Positions 1-7,679 of a DNA stretch of 64,000 nt are shown here, piece after piece. Numbering within the stretch: the stretch's first letter is position 1; every line of letters begins with the position of its first letter. The notes beneath the pieces are model-generated. The model made no database searches. It was not told the origin of the DNA and saw nothing but the letters and a program-made list of their open reading frames with translations. The DNA comes from an uncultured Bacteroidales bacterium. GTDB lineage: Bacteria > Bacteroidota > Bacteroidia > Bacteroidales > Bacteroidaceae. The stretch covers positions 34,760 to 98,759 of the forward strand of contig CADAJS010000022.1 of the NCBI GenBank assembly GCA_902788315.1, read 5' to 3'. Made by a program: the position numbers and the translations under genes.

Positions 1-146
1 TCGCGGCCGACGCACAAGCAGGCCAGCTCTGCATCGGACACTACAGCGGACGAATCGAGGACGAGACAGCCCATCTGCACGAAGCACAGGAAATCTTCCC
101 AAACACCCTGCTCACACGCGAAGGAATGGTAATCAAGGTGAAATAA
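1..146 (+). CDS. rnz: Ribonuclease Z, C-terminal end only (partial)
   Basis: The window opens inside this gene. The frame ending at the TAA at 144-146 gives 47 visible residues containing QLCIGHYSGRIED and then EAQEIFPNT. This matches the extreme C-terminus of RNase Z enzymes, where the His in the H-(F/Y)-S-x-R motif is the last zinc ligand and an (E)A..FPNT segment follows. RNase Z is a metallo-beta-lactamase-fold endonuclease that removes 3' trailers from tRNA precursors. The metal-binding HxHxDH part lies upstream of the window, so the call rests on the tail alone. Confidence 0.75.
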   Translation, partial: AADAQAGQLCIGHYSGRIEDETAHLHEAQEIFPNTLLTREGMVIKVK

Positions 147-208
147 AACGAGAAAACAGATGCGAAACAACAAAATATCTCCCGAAAACACACTTTTTTG
201 AAAAAAAA

Positions 209-240
209 TTTGGCACTATAAAATAAAAGAACTAACTTTG
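209..240 (+). promoter_or_regulatory. Bacteroidetes-type promoter for the 261-563 gene
   Basis: TTTG at 209-212 and TAACTTTG at 233-240 are separated by exactly 20 bases, a full match to the Bacteroidetes primary-sigma consensus (TTTG, N19-21, TAnnTTTG). Transcription should begin a few bases after 240, giving a leader of about 15 bases before the ATG at 261. Confidence 0.75.
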
Positions 241-260
241 CGTTAGGAAAGACTGAGAAA

Positions 261-563
261 ATGAAGAAACTGTTCCTCATAGCATTCGCACTGACATGGC
301 TCGCCGCTCCGGTGAGCACATACGCACAGGCAGAGAGTGACGCCGTAGAGAATTCCCTCTCGGGCATCACCCTGACAGTGAACGGCACGAAAGTGCATGT
401 CACGGGAGCCAACGGGGAGAACATGGAAATCTTCAATCTCACAGGAGTCAAAGTCTCCTCTATCAGCATTGACAGCGCCGACAAGTCCCTCACCCTCACA
501 CTCCCGAAGGGTTGCTACATTCTGAAGGTGGGCAAAGTCGTACGCAAGATTTCCATCCGCTAA
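261..563 (+). CDS. Very small secreted protein made of a signal peptide and a sorting-tail-like domain
   Basis: The product is 100 residues. Residues 1-23 form a typical signal peptide (MKKLFLIAFALTW.., cleavage near YAQA). The rest resembles the C-terminal domain found at the end of many secreted Bacteroidales proteins: ITLTVNGTKVHV, then MEIFNLTGVKV and finally LPKGCYILKVGKVVRKISIR, with the IFnltG..v and kG.Yilkvgk pattern of type-A sorting tails. No cargo domain lies between. It has its own strong promoter and stands alone between rnz and the sigma operon. It could be a real minimal secreted protein or the surviving end of a larger gene; the intact signal peptide and promoter favour the former. 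Function unknown. Confidence 0.7.
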   Translation: MKKLFLIAFALTWLAAPVSTYAQAESDAVENSLSGITLTVNGTKVHVTGANGENMEIFNLTGVKVSSISIDSADKSLTLTLPKGCYILKVGKVVRKISIR

Positions 564-604
564 CATCTATCCCCCCAACCTGCCAGCACGCCATCACTGA
601 GACG

Positions 605-672
605 AATGAGCGTAGCATACGCTCATTGCATGAATCATGCATTACATATATATAATGTACGCGCGCACGTAA
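605..672. repeat. Cluster of palindromes ending in an alternating purine-pyrimidine tract
   Basis: A perfect 10-bp inverted repeat with a 3-base loop (605-614 with 618-627) is followed at once by a perfect 7-bp one with a 1-base centre (627-633 with 635-641). After that comes an AT-alternating stretch with short inverted arms (643-659) and then a tract of strictly alternating purines and pyrimidines at 655-671. It lies between the small secreted protein and the sigma-factor operon. There is no T-run, so it is not an ordinary terminator. It may be a structured leader or a protein-binding site. Confidence 0.55.
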
Positions 673-739
673 AGAGAGAACGTCCATCCTTCCCCCGGCC
701 CATTTAAACCAATCAAAGTTCCCATAGTCTAAGGAATGT

Positions 740-1279
740 ATGCTGAACGAGCAGGAGATCATACAGATGTTGCAGAAGGCCGACACTCGCGAAAAAGCCT
801 TTGAACAGGTGGTACGCGAATATCAGGAACCCATCTACTGGCAAATCCGACGTTTAGTACTCAATCACGAGGATGCAGACGACGTACTGCAGAACACGTT
901 CCTCAAAGCCTGGAGCGCCATCGATGCATTCCGCGGCGAATCAAAGGTGAAGACATGGCTCTTTCGCATCGCCATCAACGAGTCGCTGAACTTCCTCGAG
1001 AAAAAACGACAGCACATCCACCTCGACGAATCGGAGAACGGCGTGGCAAGTATGCTGCAGAGCGACAGCTACTTTGACGGCGACGAGACCCAGGTAATGC
1101 TCCAGCAGGCAGTGGGCCAACTACCAGATAAACAGCGTGCTGTATTCAATATGAAATACTACCAAGAGATGAAATACGAGGACATAAGCCAAATACTGAA
1201 CACGAGTGTAGGTGCCCTGAAAGCCTCATATCACCACGCTGTAAAAAAAATAACTGCATTTTTTGATGTGAACGATTAA
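740..1279 (+). CDS. ECF-type RNA polymerase sigma factor
   Basis: The product is 179 residues, the usual length for ECF sigma factors. Region 2 is seen around residues 25-90, with DADDVLQNTFLKAW for polymerase binding and TWLFRIAINESLNFLEKKR around the -10 recognition helix. Region 4 is at about 125-175, with LPDKQRAVFNMKYYQEMKYEDIS and the helix-turn-helix TSVGALKASYHHAVKKI. It redirects RNA polymerase to stress or surface-signal promoters. The next genes are a small single-span membrane protein and a Spy-like periplasmic protein, which fits an envelope-stress module: sigma, anti-sigma, periplasmic effector. The start at 740 gives MLNEQEIIQ.. and a full region 2. No consensus promoter was seen directly upstream. 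Confidence 0.93.
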   Translation: MLNEQEIIQMLQKADTREKAFEQVVREYQEPIYWQIRRLVLNHEDADDVLQNTFLKAWSAIDAFRGESKVKTWLFRIAINESLNFLEKKRQHIHLDESENGVASMLQSDSYFDGDETQVMLQQAVGQLPDKQRAVFNMKYYQEMKYEDISQILNTSVGALKASYHHAVKKITAFFDVND

Positions 1280-1325
1280 ACCTTCGCATTCAAAACATAT
1301 CTAAATAGACAGAAAGAAAAAGGAA

Positions 1326-1640
1326 ATGACTATGGACGAGGAGAAAATCTTAATGGAAAGGTGCGGAAAGGCTAACCCCTTCAGTACGCCCCAAGGCTAT
1401 TTCGAGACTCTTCCTCATCAGGTTATGAGTCGAATCCGTCAGCGTCAGCAGCGGCGACGCATATGGAGATGGGCGATAGCCGCTGTGATGACCGGATGCA
1501 TCTTTACCGTAGGACTGATGTTCCAGAACCGCACGACAACTGACACGCTCACGGCCGAAGACCAGTATATCGAAGATATGCTTGACTATTCCATGATGAA
1601 TAATATGGATATCGCCTATTACATAACCGAAGCAGAATAA
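1326..1640 (+). CDS. Small single-span membrane protein, probable anti-sigma factor
   Basis: The product is 104 residues. The cytoplasmic N-terminus carries NPFSTPQGYFETLPHQVMSRI, a pattern seen in small proteins encoded next to ECF sigma factors in Bacteroidetes. A basic patch (RQRQQRRRIWR) precedes one membrane segment at about residues 49-66. The short outside tail is acidic. It starts 47 bases after the sigma factor and ends 4 bases before the Spy-like gene. A GGA-containing ribosome site sits just before ATG 1326; an alternative ATG lies two codons downstream. The anti-sigma role is inferred from position and topology. No zinc-binding anti-sigma motif is visible. Confidence 0.7.
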   Translation: MTMDEEKILMERCGKANPFSTPQGYFETLPHQVMSRIRQRQQRRRIWRWAIAAVMTGCIFTVGLMFQNRTTTDTLTAEDQYIEDMLDYSMMNNMDIAYYITEAE

Positions 1641-1643
1641 GAG

Positions 1644-2099
1644 ATGAGAGCAAGACAGATGATACTCACCCTATGCCTCCTGCTCGCCTGCAGCATACCG
1701 ATGCTGGCACAGCCGGGACCTAAAGGGCAGTTTAACCGCGAAGAATTCAACGCCAAGCTGGAGGAGCATATAGCACAACACGCCAAGCTCACTCCCGAGG
1801 AAGCAGAGAAATTTTTCCCGCTCTTCCATGAAATGAAGGAGAAGCAGCACGAGCTGCAAGGCCAGATGTTCAAGCTGAAGCGCGAAAAGCCCTCATACGA
1901 TGCCACGGACAAGGACTACCAGAACATCATCATGAGCATAAAAAGCCTCAGCGTACAGATGGCACAAGTGGAAGAGACCTACTACAAACGGATGTGCAAA
2001 GCCATCCCGGCCAGAAAGGTCTATGACGCGATGAACGCAGAAGACAAGTTCTTCCGGAAGATGTTCAGCAGATTCAACCACGAGAACAGAAAAAAGTAG
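1644..2099 (+). CDS. Spy/CpxP-like periplasmic protein
   Basis: The product is 151 residues with a signal peptide (MRARQMILTLCLLLACSIPMLAQ). The mature part is almost wholly helical and rich in charged residues and methionine, with LTPEEAEKFFPLFHEM and KLKREKP segments like the all-helical Spy/CpxP/zinc-resistance periplasmic family. Such proteins act as chaperones or metal-stress sensors in the periplasm. It is the last gene of the sigma operon, 3 bases after the anti-sigma-like gene, and is followed by the terminator at 2126-2160. It may be the stress effector or a feedback sensor of the sigma system; the sequence cannot separate these. Confidence 0.7.
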   Translation: MRARQMILTLCLLLACSIPMLAQPGPKGQFNREEFNAKLEEHIAQHAKLTPEEAEKFFPLFHEMKEKQHELQGQMFKLKREKPSYDATDKDYQNIIMSIKSLSVQMAQVEETYYKRMCKAIPARKVYDAMNAEDKFFRKMFSRFNHENRKK

Positions 2100-2125
2100 T
2101 GTTTTTATATTTTGTTGTTTTGGCG

Positions 2126-2160
2126 GAGAGGGCGCAGTGATTGCGACCTCTCTGTTTTTT
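2126..2160 (+). terminator. Rho-independent terminator of the sigma operon
   Basis: The left arm 2126-2136 pairs with 2142-2152 (GAGAGG, one mismatch, CGCA) around a 5-base loop, followed by six T at 2155-2160. The T-run overlaps the stop codon of the convergent mazG gene. Confidence 0.85.
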
Positions 2161-2959
2161 ATCCGTTCACTGCCGTCTCCTTCTGCTTAGCCTCGTTCCA
2201 CAGAGCGTCCATTTCGGCCAACGACATGTCGCGGAGCATGAGCCCCCTCTCCCTCGCTTTACTCTCCACATAATTGAACCGACGAATGAACTTCTGGTTC
2301 GTGCTCTCCAACGCATTGTCCGGGTTCAGATGGTAGAGCCGGGCTGCATTTATGAGACTGAACAAGAAGTCGCCAAGCTCCTCGGTCTGCAGTTTCGCAT
2401 TGTCCGTCTTCTCCAACTCCACTTCGAGTTCGGCCATTTCCTCACGAACCTTATCCCACACATCCTCCTTCTTCTCCCAGTCGAAGCCCACATTGCTGGC
2501 CTTCTCCTGTACACGATAGGCCTTGATGAGTGACGGCAGCGAGCCAGGCACACCCGCGAGCACACTTTTGTTTCCGTCCTTCTCCTTCTGCTTGATCTGC
2601 TCCCATGTCTTGAGCACCTCGCCCGCCGTCTTGGCCACCACATCACCATAGACATGGGGATGACGGAAGATAAGTTTGTCACAGAGCTTGTTGCAAACGT
2701 CTGCAATATCAAACTGATTCTTCTCGCTGCCTATTTTGGCATAGAAAACCACATGGAGCAAGACGTCTCCCAACTCTTTCTCAATGTTAGGCACATCGTT
2801 CTTCAGTAGTGCATCACATAGTTCATAGGTCTCTTCGATGGTGTTGGGTCGCAGACTTTCATTCGTTTGCTTTGCGTCCCAAGGACACTTTTCCCGCAGG
2901 TCGTCCATCACGTCGAGCAGGCGGCTGAATGCAGCCAGTTTCTCTTCTTTTGTATGCAT
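2159..2959 (-). CDS. mazG: Nucleoside triphosphate pyrophosphohydrolase MazG
   Basis: The product is 266 residues from the ATG at 2959 (MHTKEEKLAAFSRLLDVMDDLREKCPWD..), which is where MazG proteins normally begin; an in-frame ATG 19 codons upstream only adds an atypical tail. Two tandem MazG domains are visible. The first has CPWDAKQTNESLRPNTIEETYEL and the metal-binding ELGDVLLHVVFYAKI; the second has EKKEDVWDKVREEMAELEVEL and EELGDFLFSLINAARL. It hydrolyses NTPs and dNTPs to monophosphates and pyrophosphate, a house-cleaning role. It converges on the sigma operon and is divergent from the SIMPL gene. Confidence 0.93.
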   Translation of the reverse strand: MHTKEEKLAAFSRLLDVMDDLREKCPWDAKQTNESLRPNTIEETYELCDALLKNDVPNIEKELGDVLLHVVFYAKIGSEKNQFDIADVCNKLCDKLIFRHPHVYGDVVAKTAGEVLKTWEQIKQKEKDGNKSVLAGVPGSLPSLIKAYRVQEKASNVGFDWEKKEDVWDKVREEMAELEVELEKTDNAKLQTEELGDFLFSLINAARLYHLNPDNALESTNQKFIRRFNYVESKARERGLMLRDMSLAEMDALWNEAKQKETAVNG

Positions 2960-3116
2960 GTCTGTATGATTTGGCAGCGCAAAATTACCGCTTTTTTCCC
3001 ACTCGGCGGGCATCAAGGCATGTGTATTTCCACTTCGGGTAGCAAATATTTGTTAAAGACAACACGTCAAAGGGAAAAAACACAACCGGTCACACGCGAT
3101 ATTGGGATAAAAAGTG

Positions 3117-3124
3117 TACCTTTG
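3117..3124 (+). promoter_or_regulatory. -7 promoter element upstream of the SIMPL gene
   Basis: TACCTTTG at 3117-3124 matches the Bacteroidetes -7 element and lies 31 bases before the ATG at 3156. No clear TTTG is present at the expected -33 distance. Confidence 0.5.
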
Positions 3125-3155
3125 CAGCGTGCAATAACCCAAAAACAGCAATTTT

Positions 3156-3857
3156 ATGCAAACACAGACAAAAGCAGCATGCATCCTGGCCCTGGGCATG
3201 GTGATTATGGGCGAAAGCCTGCGTTCGGGCATCCAGTCGTTCGGCGAACGTGACCGGAAGGTAGTAGTAAAAGGCCTCTCGGAGCGCGAGATGAAGGCCG
3301 ACAAAGTGACATGGCCACTCATATATAAAGAGCTGGGCAACGACCCATCGGCAATGTACGAGTTGCTGGCGGCCAAGAACCAGAAGGTGGTGGACTTCCT
3401 GAAGGCCGCCGGGCTGAAAGATGAGGAGATAAGCGTAAACCCGCCCACTATCCGCGACCGGCAGGCCGACAACTACGGCAACGAGATTATGAACTTCCGC
3501 TACAAGGCCACGAGCGTCATCACCGTCACCTCGTCGGATGTAGATAAGGTGCGCACGCTCATGAACCGCCAGACGGAGCTCATGCGCCAAGGCATTGCCA
3601 TCGTCAGTGAAGAGTATGGCGAGAACAGCATTCAGTATGACTTCACCGGTCTGAACGAAATCAAGCCGCAGATGGTGGAGGAAGCCACAAAGAACGCCCG
3701 TGCCACTGCCGAGAAGTTTGCTCAGGACAGCCGCAGCAAGCTGGGCAAGATTCGCACTGCATCGCAGGGACAGTTCTCCATCGACAACCGCGACGCCAAC
3801 ACGCCATACATCAAACGCATCCGTGTGGTGAACACAGTAGAGTACACGCTGGAATAG
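3156..3857 (+). CDS. SIMPL (DUF541) domain periplasmic protein
   Basis: The product is 233 residues with an N-terminal hydrophobic signal or anchor (residues 7-20). It carries the SIMPL/DUF541 pattern: a first strand KVVVKGLSEREMKADKVTW, a middle FRYKATSVITVTSSDVDKVRTLM, and a late ATKNARATAEKFAQDSRSKLGKIRTASQGQF helix-strand block. The family is found in periplasmic and membrane proteins of unclear biochemical role, linked in some bacteria to oxidative stress or signalling-complex assembly. It is monocistronic, between a -7 element and the strong terminator at 3889-3919. Confidence 0.85.
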   Translation: MQTQTKAACILALGMVIMGESLRSGIQSFGERDRKVVVKGLSEREMKADKVTWPLIYKELGNDPSAMYELLAAKNQKVVDFLKAAGLKDEEISVNPPTIRDRQADNYGNEIMNFRYKATSVITVTSSDVDKVRTLMNRQTELMRQGIAIVSEEYGENSIQYDFTGLNEIKPQMVEEATKNARATAEKFAQDSRSKLGKIRTASQGQFSIDNRDANTPYIKRIRVVNTVEYTLE

Positions 3858-3888
3858 AATATCCTCAGCCGAAACCACACTTACAGGA

Positions 3889-3919
3889 ACAAAGGGGAAA
3901 GTCATGCTTTCCCCTTTGT
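3889..3919 (+). terminator. Rho-independent terminator after the SIMPL gene
   Basis: A perfect 13-bp stem (3889-3901 with 3907-3919) closes a 5-base loop. The right arm contains TTT blocks and is followed by a pyrimidine-rich CCTTTCC. Confidence 0.75.
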
Positions 3920-4003
3920 CCTTTCCTATGCATATACACGCCCTTGGCCTCGGACTTTAGGTACTTGCGTTCGAGAGTGCAGTAGAAAAAGCAAGTTTTT
4001 TCC

Positions 4004-4034
4004 TTTGCACTTTGCTCACTTATTCGTACCTTTG
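4004..4034 (+). promoter_or_regulatory. valS promoter P1 (upstream copy)
   Basis: TTTG at 4004-4007, a 19-base spacer and TACCTTTG at 4027-4034 match the Bacteroidetes consensus. This is the distal copy of the duplicated promoter. Confidence 0.75.
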
Positions 4035-4091
4035 ACCTGCGGTCTTAGGTACTTGCGTTCGAGAGGGCAATAGAAAAAGCAAGTTTTTTCC

Positions 4092-4122
4092 TTTGCACTT
4101 TGCTCACTTATTCGTACCTTTG
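4092..4122 (+). promoter_or_regulatory. valS promoter P2 (proximal copy)
   Basis: TTTG at 4092-4095, a 19-base spacer and TACCTTTG at 4115-4122, with the same core as P1. It would give a leader of roughly 50 bases before the valS start. Confidence 0.78.
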
Positions 4123-4180
4123 CATTCGATTTCGCAAAGACAAACCAGCAAATAATAAATCAGTAAATCTATAGAATCAC

Positions 4181-6877
4181 ATGATGTCCGAGTTAGCCAC
4201 CAAATACAATCCCGCGGAAGTGGAGGGAAAGTGGTACCAATATTGGTTAGACAACAAGCTATTCAGCAGTAAGCCCGACGGGCGCGAACCTTACACAGTG
4301 GTCATTCCGCCCCCCAATGTAACAGGCGTCCTGCACATGGGACACGTGCTGAACGAGACCATCCAGGACATTCTGGTGCGCCACGCCCGCATGCAGGGGA
4401 AAAACGCCTGCTGGGTGCCTGGCACCGACCATGCCTCCATCGCGACGGAAGCCAAGGTGGTGAATCGCCTGGCCGAACAGGGCATCAAGAAGACGGATCT
4501 CACCCGCGAGGAGTTCCTAAAGCATGCTTGGGCGTGGACCGAGGAACATGGCGGCATTATCTTAAAACAGCTCAGGACATTGGGCTGCTCCTGTGACTGG
4601 GACCGCACGGCCTTCACCATGGACGAGAAGCGAAGTGAGAGCGTCATCAAAGTCTTCTGCGACCTCTACCGCAAGGGACTCATCTATCGCGGCGTACGCA
4701 TGGTAAACTGGGACCCCAAGGCCCTCACCGCTCTCTCTGACGAAGAGGTAATCTATAAGGAGGAGCATACGAAGCTCTACTACATGAAGTATTACCTGGC
4801 CGAACAGGAAGGTATGGATATTCCCGCACAGGAAGGCAATGTCATCCACCGCGACGAGCGTGGATACTATGCCGTCGTGGCCACCACACGCCCCGAAACA
4901 ATCATGGGCGACGTAGCGGTGTGCATCAACCCCAATGACCCCAAGAACCAGTGGCTCAAGGGCAAGAAGGTTATCGTACCGATGGTAAACCGCACGGTGC
5001 CCATCATCGAAGACGAGTACGTAGAGATTGAATTCGGTACGGGCTGTCTGAAGGTGACACCCGCCCATGATGTGAACGACTACATGCTGGGCGAGAAGTA
5101 CAACCTGGAGTCCATCGATGTCTTCAACCCAGACGGCACCCTCTCCCCCGCTGCCGGCCTATACATCGGAATGGATCGCTTCGACTGCCGCAAGCAGATT
5201 GCCCGCGACATGCAGGAGGCCGGCCTAATGGAGAAGGTGGAAGACTATGACAACAAGATAGGCTGTTCGGAGCGTACGGGTGTCCCCATCGAGCCACGCC
5301 TCTCCATGCAGTGGTTCCTCAAGATGGAACACCTGGCCGAGATTGCCCTCGCACCCGTAATGAACGACGACATCCAGTTCTATCCCACCAAGTACAAGAA
5401 CACCTACCGCCACTGGTTAGAGAATATCAAGGACTGGTGCATCTCGCGCCAGTTGTGGTGGGGGCATCGCATACCGGCTTACTATTTGCCCGAAGGTGGA
5501 TATGTTGTGGCCGAGACTGCCGAGAAAGCACTGGAGATGGCACGCGAGAAGACCGGCAATCCGGCACTCCGCCCGGAGGATTTGCGCCAGGACGAGGATG
5601 CGCTCGATACATGGTTCTCCAGCTGGCTATGGCCCATCTCACTCTTCGACGGCATCAACAATCCAGGCAACGAAGAAATCAAGTACTACTACCCCACTGC
5701 CGACCTTGTGACAGGCCCGGACATCATATTCTTCTGGGTGGCACGCATGATAATGGCAGGATACGAATATGAAGGCAAGATGCCCTTCCGCAACGTCTAT
5801 TTCACCGGAATCGTGCGCGACAAGCTGGGCCGTAAGATGTCCAAGTCACTGGGCAACAGCCCCGACCCGCTCGACCTTATCGCCCGCTTCGGTGCCGACG
5901 GAGTGCGCGTGGGCATGATGCTCTGTGCTCCGGCCGGCAATGACATTCTCTTCGACGAGAGCCTCTGCGAGCAGGGACGCAACTTCTGCAACAAGATATG
6001 GAATGCATTCCGCCTTGTCAAGGGATGGCAGGTGGCCGACACCGAACAGACAGGAGCAGCCTTCCTGGCCGTGACATGGTTCGATGCCAAGCTGAAGGAT
6101 GCCAATGCCGAACTCAGCGACCTCTTTTCCAAGTATCGCCTCAGCGAAGCGCTGATGGTTGTCTATAAACTCTTCTGGGACGAATTCTCCAGTTGGTACT
6201 TGGAGATGGTGAAGCCCGCCTACATCAATGGCGAGGCACAGCCCATCGACCGTAAGACCTACAATGCTACGCTACGTTTCTTCGACGTACTGCTGAAGAT
6301 GCTTCACCCCTTCATGCCCTTCATCACCGAGGAACTGTGGCAGCACATCATGGACCGCCACGACGGCGAGAGCATTATGCGGGAGAGCTTGCAACTGGAT
6401 GCCCCGAATGCCGATGAACTGATTGTATTGAAGAATGTGGAGGACATCAAGCTCGTGGTAAGCGGAGTCCGGACAGTACGCACCCAAAAGAATATCGCCC
6501 CCAAGGAGAAACTTACGCTGCAGGTAGTGGGTGCCAGCCTTCGTGGAAAATATGGTGATGCCGTCATGAAGATGGCCAATCTGGAAGCCATCAACGAGGT
6601 CAAGGAAAAGGATGCCAGCGCCCAGACCTTCTTGGTTGGAACCACGGAATATGCCGTGCCGCTGGGCAACTTGATTGATGCCGAAGCAGAGATCAAGAAG
6701 GCCGAGGCCGAGATACAGCGACTCGAAGGCTTCATGGCCGGCATCCAGAAGAAACTCGCGAATGAGCGCTTCGTCCAGAACGCCCCTGCACAGGTGGTAG
6801 AGCTGGAGCGCAAGAAGCTCGCTGATGCCGAAAGCAAGATTACGGCACTGCGCGAGACGGTGGCAGCATTGAAGTAA
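4181..6877 (+). CDS. valS: Valyl-tRNA synthetase
   Basis: The product is 898 residues, the normal size for bacterial ValRS. It charges tRNA-Val with valine and edits mischarged threonine. Class I signatures are present: [13 protein letters not shown] with HMGH at residues 52-55, and KMSKS at 552-556. The CP1 editing insertion with [13 protein letters not shown] lies at about 230-245. The anticodon-binding helical domain follows, and the C-terminal arm is a coiled coil ([20 protein letters not shown].. to the end), typical of ValRS. Two ATG codons stand in tandem at 4181 and 4184. It is transcribed from two duplicated promoters and ends at the long hairpin 6928-6967. Confidence 0.98.
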   Translation: MMSELATKYNPAEVEGKWYQYWLDNKLFSSKPDGREPYTVVIPPPNVTGVLHMGHVLNETIQDILVRHARMQGKNACWVPGTDHASIATEAKVVNRLAEQGIKKTDLTREEFLKHAWAWTEEHGGIILKQLRTLGCSCDWDRTAFTMDEKRSESVIKVFCDLYRKGLIYRGVRMVNWDPKALTALSDEEVIYKEEHTKLYYMKYYLAEQEGMDIPAQEGNVIHRDERGYYAVVATTRPETIMGDVAVCINPNDPKNQWLKGKKVIVPMVNRTVPIIEDEYVEIEFGTGCLKVTPAHDVNDYMLGEKYNLESIDVFNPDGTLSPAAGLYIGMDRFDCRKQIARDMQEAGLMEKVEDYDNKIGCSERTGVPIEPRLSMQWFLKMEHLAEIALAPVMNDDIQFYPTKYKNTYRHWLENIKDWCISRQLWWGHRIPAYYLPEGGYVVAETAEKALEMAREKTGNPALRPEDLRQDEDALDTWFSSWLWPISLFDGINNPGNEEIKYYYPTADLVTGPDIIFFWVARMIMAGYEYEGKMPFRNVYFTGIVRDKLGRKMSKSLGNSPDPLDLIARFGADGVRVGMMLCAPAGNDILFDESLCEQGRNFCNKIWNAFRLVKGWQVADTEQTGAAFLAVTWFDAKLKDANAELSDLFSKYRLSEALMVVYKLFWDEFSSWYLEMVKPAYINGEAQPIDRKTYNATLRFFDVLLKMLHPFMPFITEELWQHIMDRHDGESIMRESLQLDAPNADELIVLKNVEDIKLVVSGVRTVRTQKNIAPKEKLTLQVVGASLRGKYGDAVMKMANLEAINEVKEKDASAQTFLVGTTEYAVPLGNLIDAEAEIKKAEAEIQRLEGFMAGIQKKLANERFVQNAPAQVVELERKKLADAESKITALRETVAALK

Positions 6878-6927
6878 GAGAGGGAGGGGGGCACCTCTCC
6901 CCCTCTCCAGACCCACACACATACAAC

Positions 6928-6967
6928 GTATCGGCCCGCCATTCCCCATGGAATGGCGGGCCGATAC
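6928..6967. terminator. Very stable hairpin terminator between valS and the minus-strand remnant
   Basis: A perfect 18-bp stem (6928-6945 with 6950-6967) closes a 4-base CCAT loop. The plus-strand side is followed only by a weak ATTATTT, so it probably acts for both converging transcripts through stem stability. Confidence 0.8.
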
Positions 6968-6982
6968 ATTATTTACGACTTC

Positions 6983-7219
6983 TTATTTCCTCAAGAACTT
7001 CTTGCCATTTCGGATATAGATGCCAGGCTGCGTAAAGTCTTTCACCCGACGTCCAGCCATATCATAGACAGTGCCGTCAGTCCCGGGGCTGATAGCCGAA
7101 GGAGCAGCCACACCGCTGGGGTCGAGCGTCACATTGATTGTCTCAATGCTGAGGCTGTAATTGCAGCTGCGGGAAACGTAATGAATTAGTCGTCCTCCAT
7201 CCCGACTTTCGGAACACAT
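6983..7219 (-). pseudogene. Remnant of a secreted protein: C-terminal sorting tail only
   Basis: The frame encodes a tail of the type found at the end of secreted proteins here: GTDGTVYDMAGRRVKDFTQPGIYIRNGKKFLRK, closely like the ends of the M6 peptidase and the leucine-rich-repeat protein in this window. The upstream 40 or so residues show no signal peptide, and no cargo domain or promoter follows in the upstream DNA, which turns into non-coding hairpin-rich sequence at about 7220. The rest of the gene appears deleted, perhaps when the invertase region arrived. The first residues of the frame up to ATG 7219 are probably not native. Confidence 0.65.
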
Positions 7220-7625
7220 TCCGATGACGGAGAAGGCTATAAATGGCGATTTTTATTTACACAATTTTTTGCCAGATCCCGAACGACACGTTGCCAGGCC
7301 AGTAGGAACGTGCCGCGGGAGGCGACGCAACGTGTTGCGTAACGCCATGAAGCACGCTCCTCCGAGGAGAATAACGCGCGAGAATCGCGTATTTCGGAGC
7401 GAGCACCGACTCGGTCGGAATTTCGCGAATTTTTGGTCGTCTGGAAATCAGCGAGTTATTCTCTCGCCATTTTCTTTCCAGCCACATTTTGCATCAAAAA
7501 GAGGCAAATTCGGGCCATTTTCGAGCGGCATGTTTCGGAGTCGTTTGAGAAATTTTAACCGAATATTTGACATGTGGCTTATTCGTGAAAACATGTGGGC
7601 TCAAACAGAGGATTAATCTGTGGAA
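7220..7625. other. Hairpin-rich non-coding stretch upstream of the invertase
   Basis: About 400 bases with no convincing gene on either strand. It contains several inverted repeats: 7321-7346 (ACGCAAC/GTTGCGT with flanking GGCG/CGCC), 7357-7369 (CTCCTC C GAGGAG), and a longer-range pair at 7367-7379 and 7451-7463 (12 of 13 bases) enclosing 71 bases. There is also a direct repeat ACATGTGG at 7570-7577 and 7591-7598. Such structure could be a leader, regulatory RNA or recombination region; no known RNA family was recognised. Confidence 0.5.
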
Positions 7626-7645
7626 AATGTTATCTTGGCGTCAAA
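7626..7645 (+). repeat. Left inverted repeat flanking the invertase gene
   Basis: The sequence AATGTT-ATC-TTGGCGTCAAA at 7626-7645 is repeated in inverse orientation at 8320-8340. An 11-base core (7635-7645) is perfect and the outer AATGTT matches again after a one-base length difference. It ends 34 bases before the recombinase start. The overlapping TATCTTGG at 7631-7638 resembles a weak -7 promoter element for the gene. Confidence 0.7.
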
Positions 7646-7679
7646 CCACACATACATTCACACCTAAACCAATACATCA

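Larger units (their letters stand above)
3957..4122 (+). repeat. 78-bp tandem direct repeat upstream of valS, each copy carrying a promoter
   Basis: Copies at 3957-4034 and 4045-4122 are offset by 88 bases and identical at 76 of 78 positions. Each contains TTTG, 19 bases, TACCTTTG (4004-4034 and 4092-4122). Between the copies lies the small dyad GACC-TGC-GGTC (4034-4044). This fills most of the 320-base gap between the SIMPL gene and valS; no open reading frame or RNA gene is recognisable there. Confidence 0.9.

Noticed and set aside
3957..4122. T-box or other amino-acid-sensing leader for valS
   Set aside because: The repeats contain promoters rather than a conserved leader, and T-boxes are not expected in Bacteroidetes.
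7224..7616. Plus-strand frame of 130 codons upstream of the invertase
   Set aside because: The translation is arginine- and phenylalanine-rich with no domain, and the DNA consists of hairpins; treated as non-coding.
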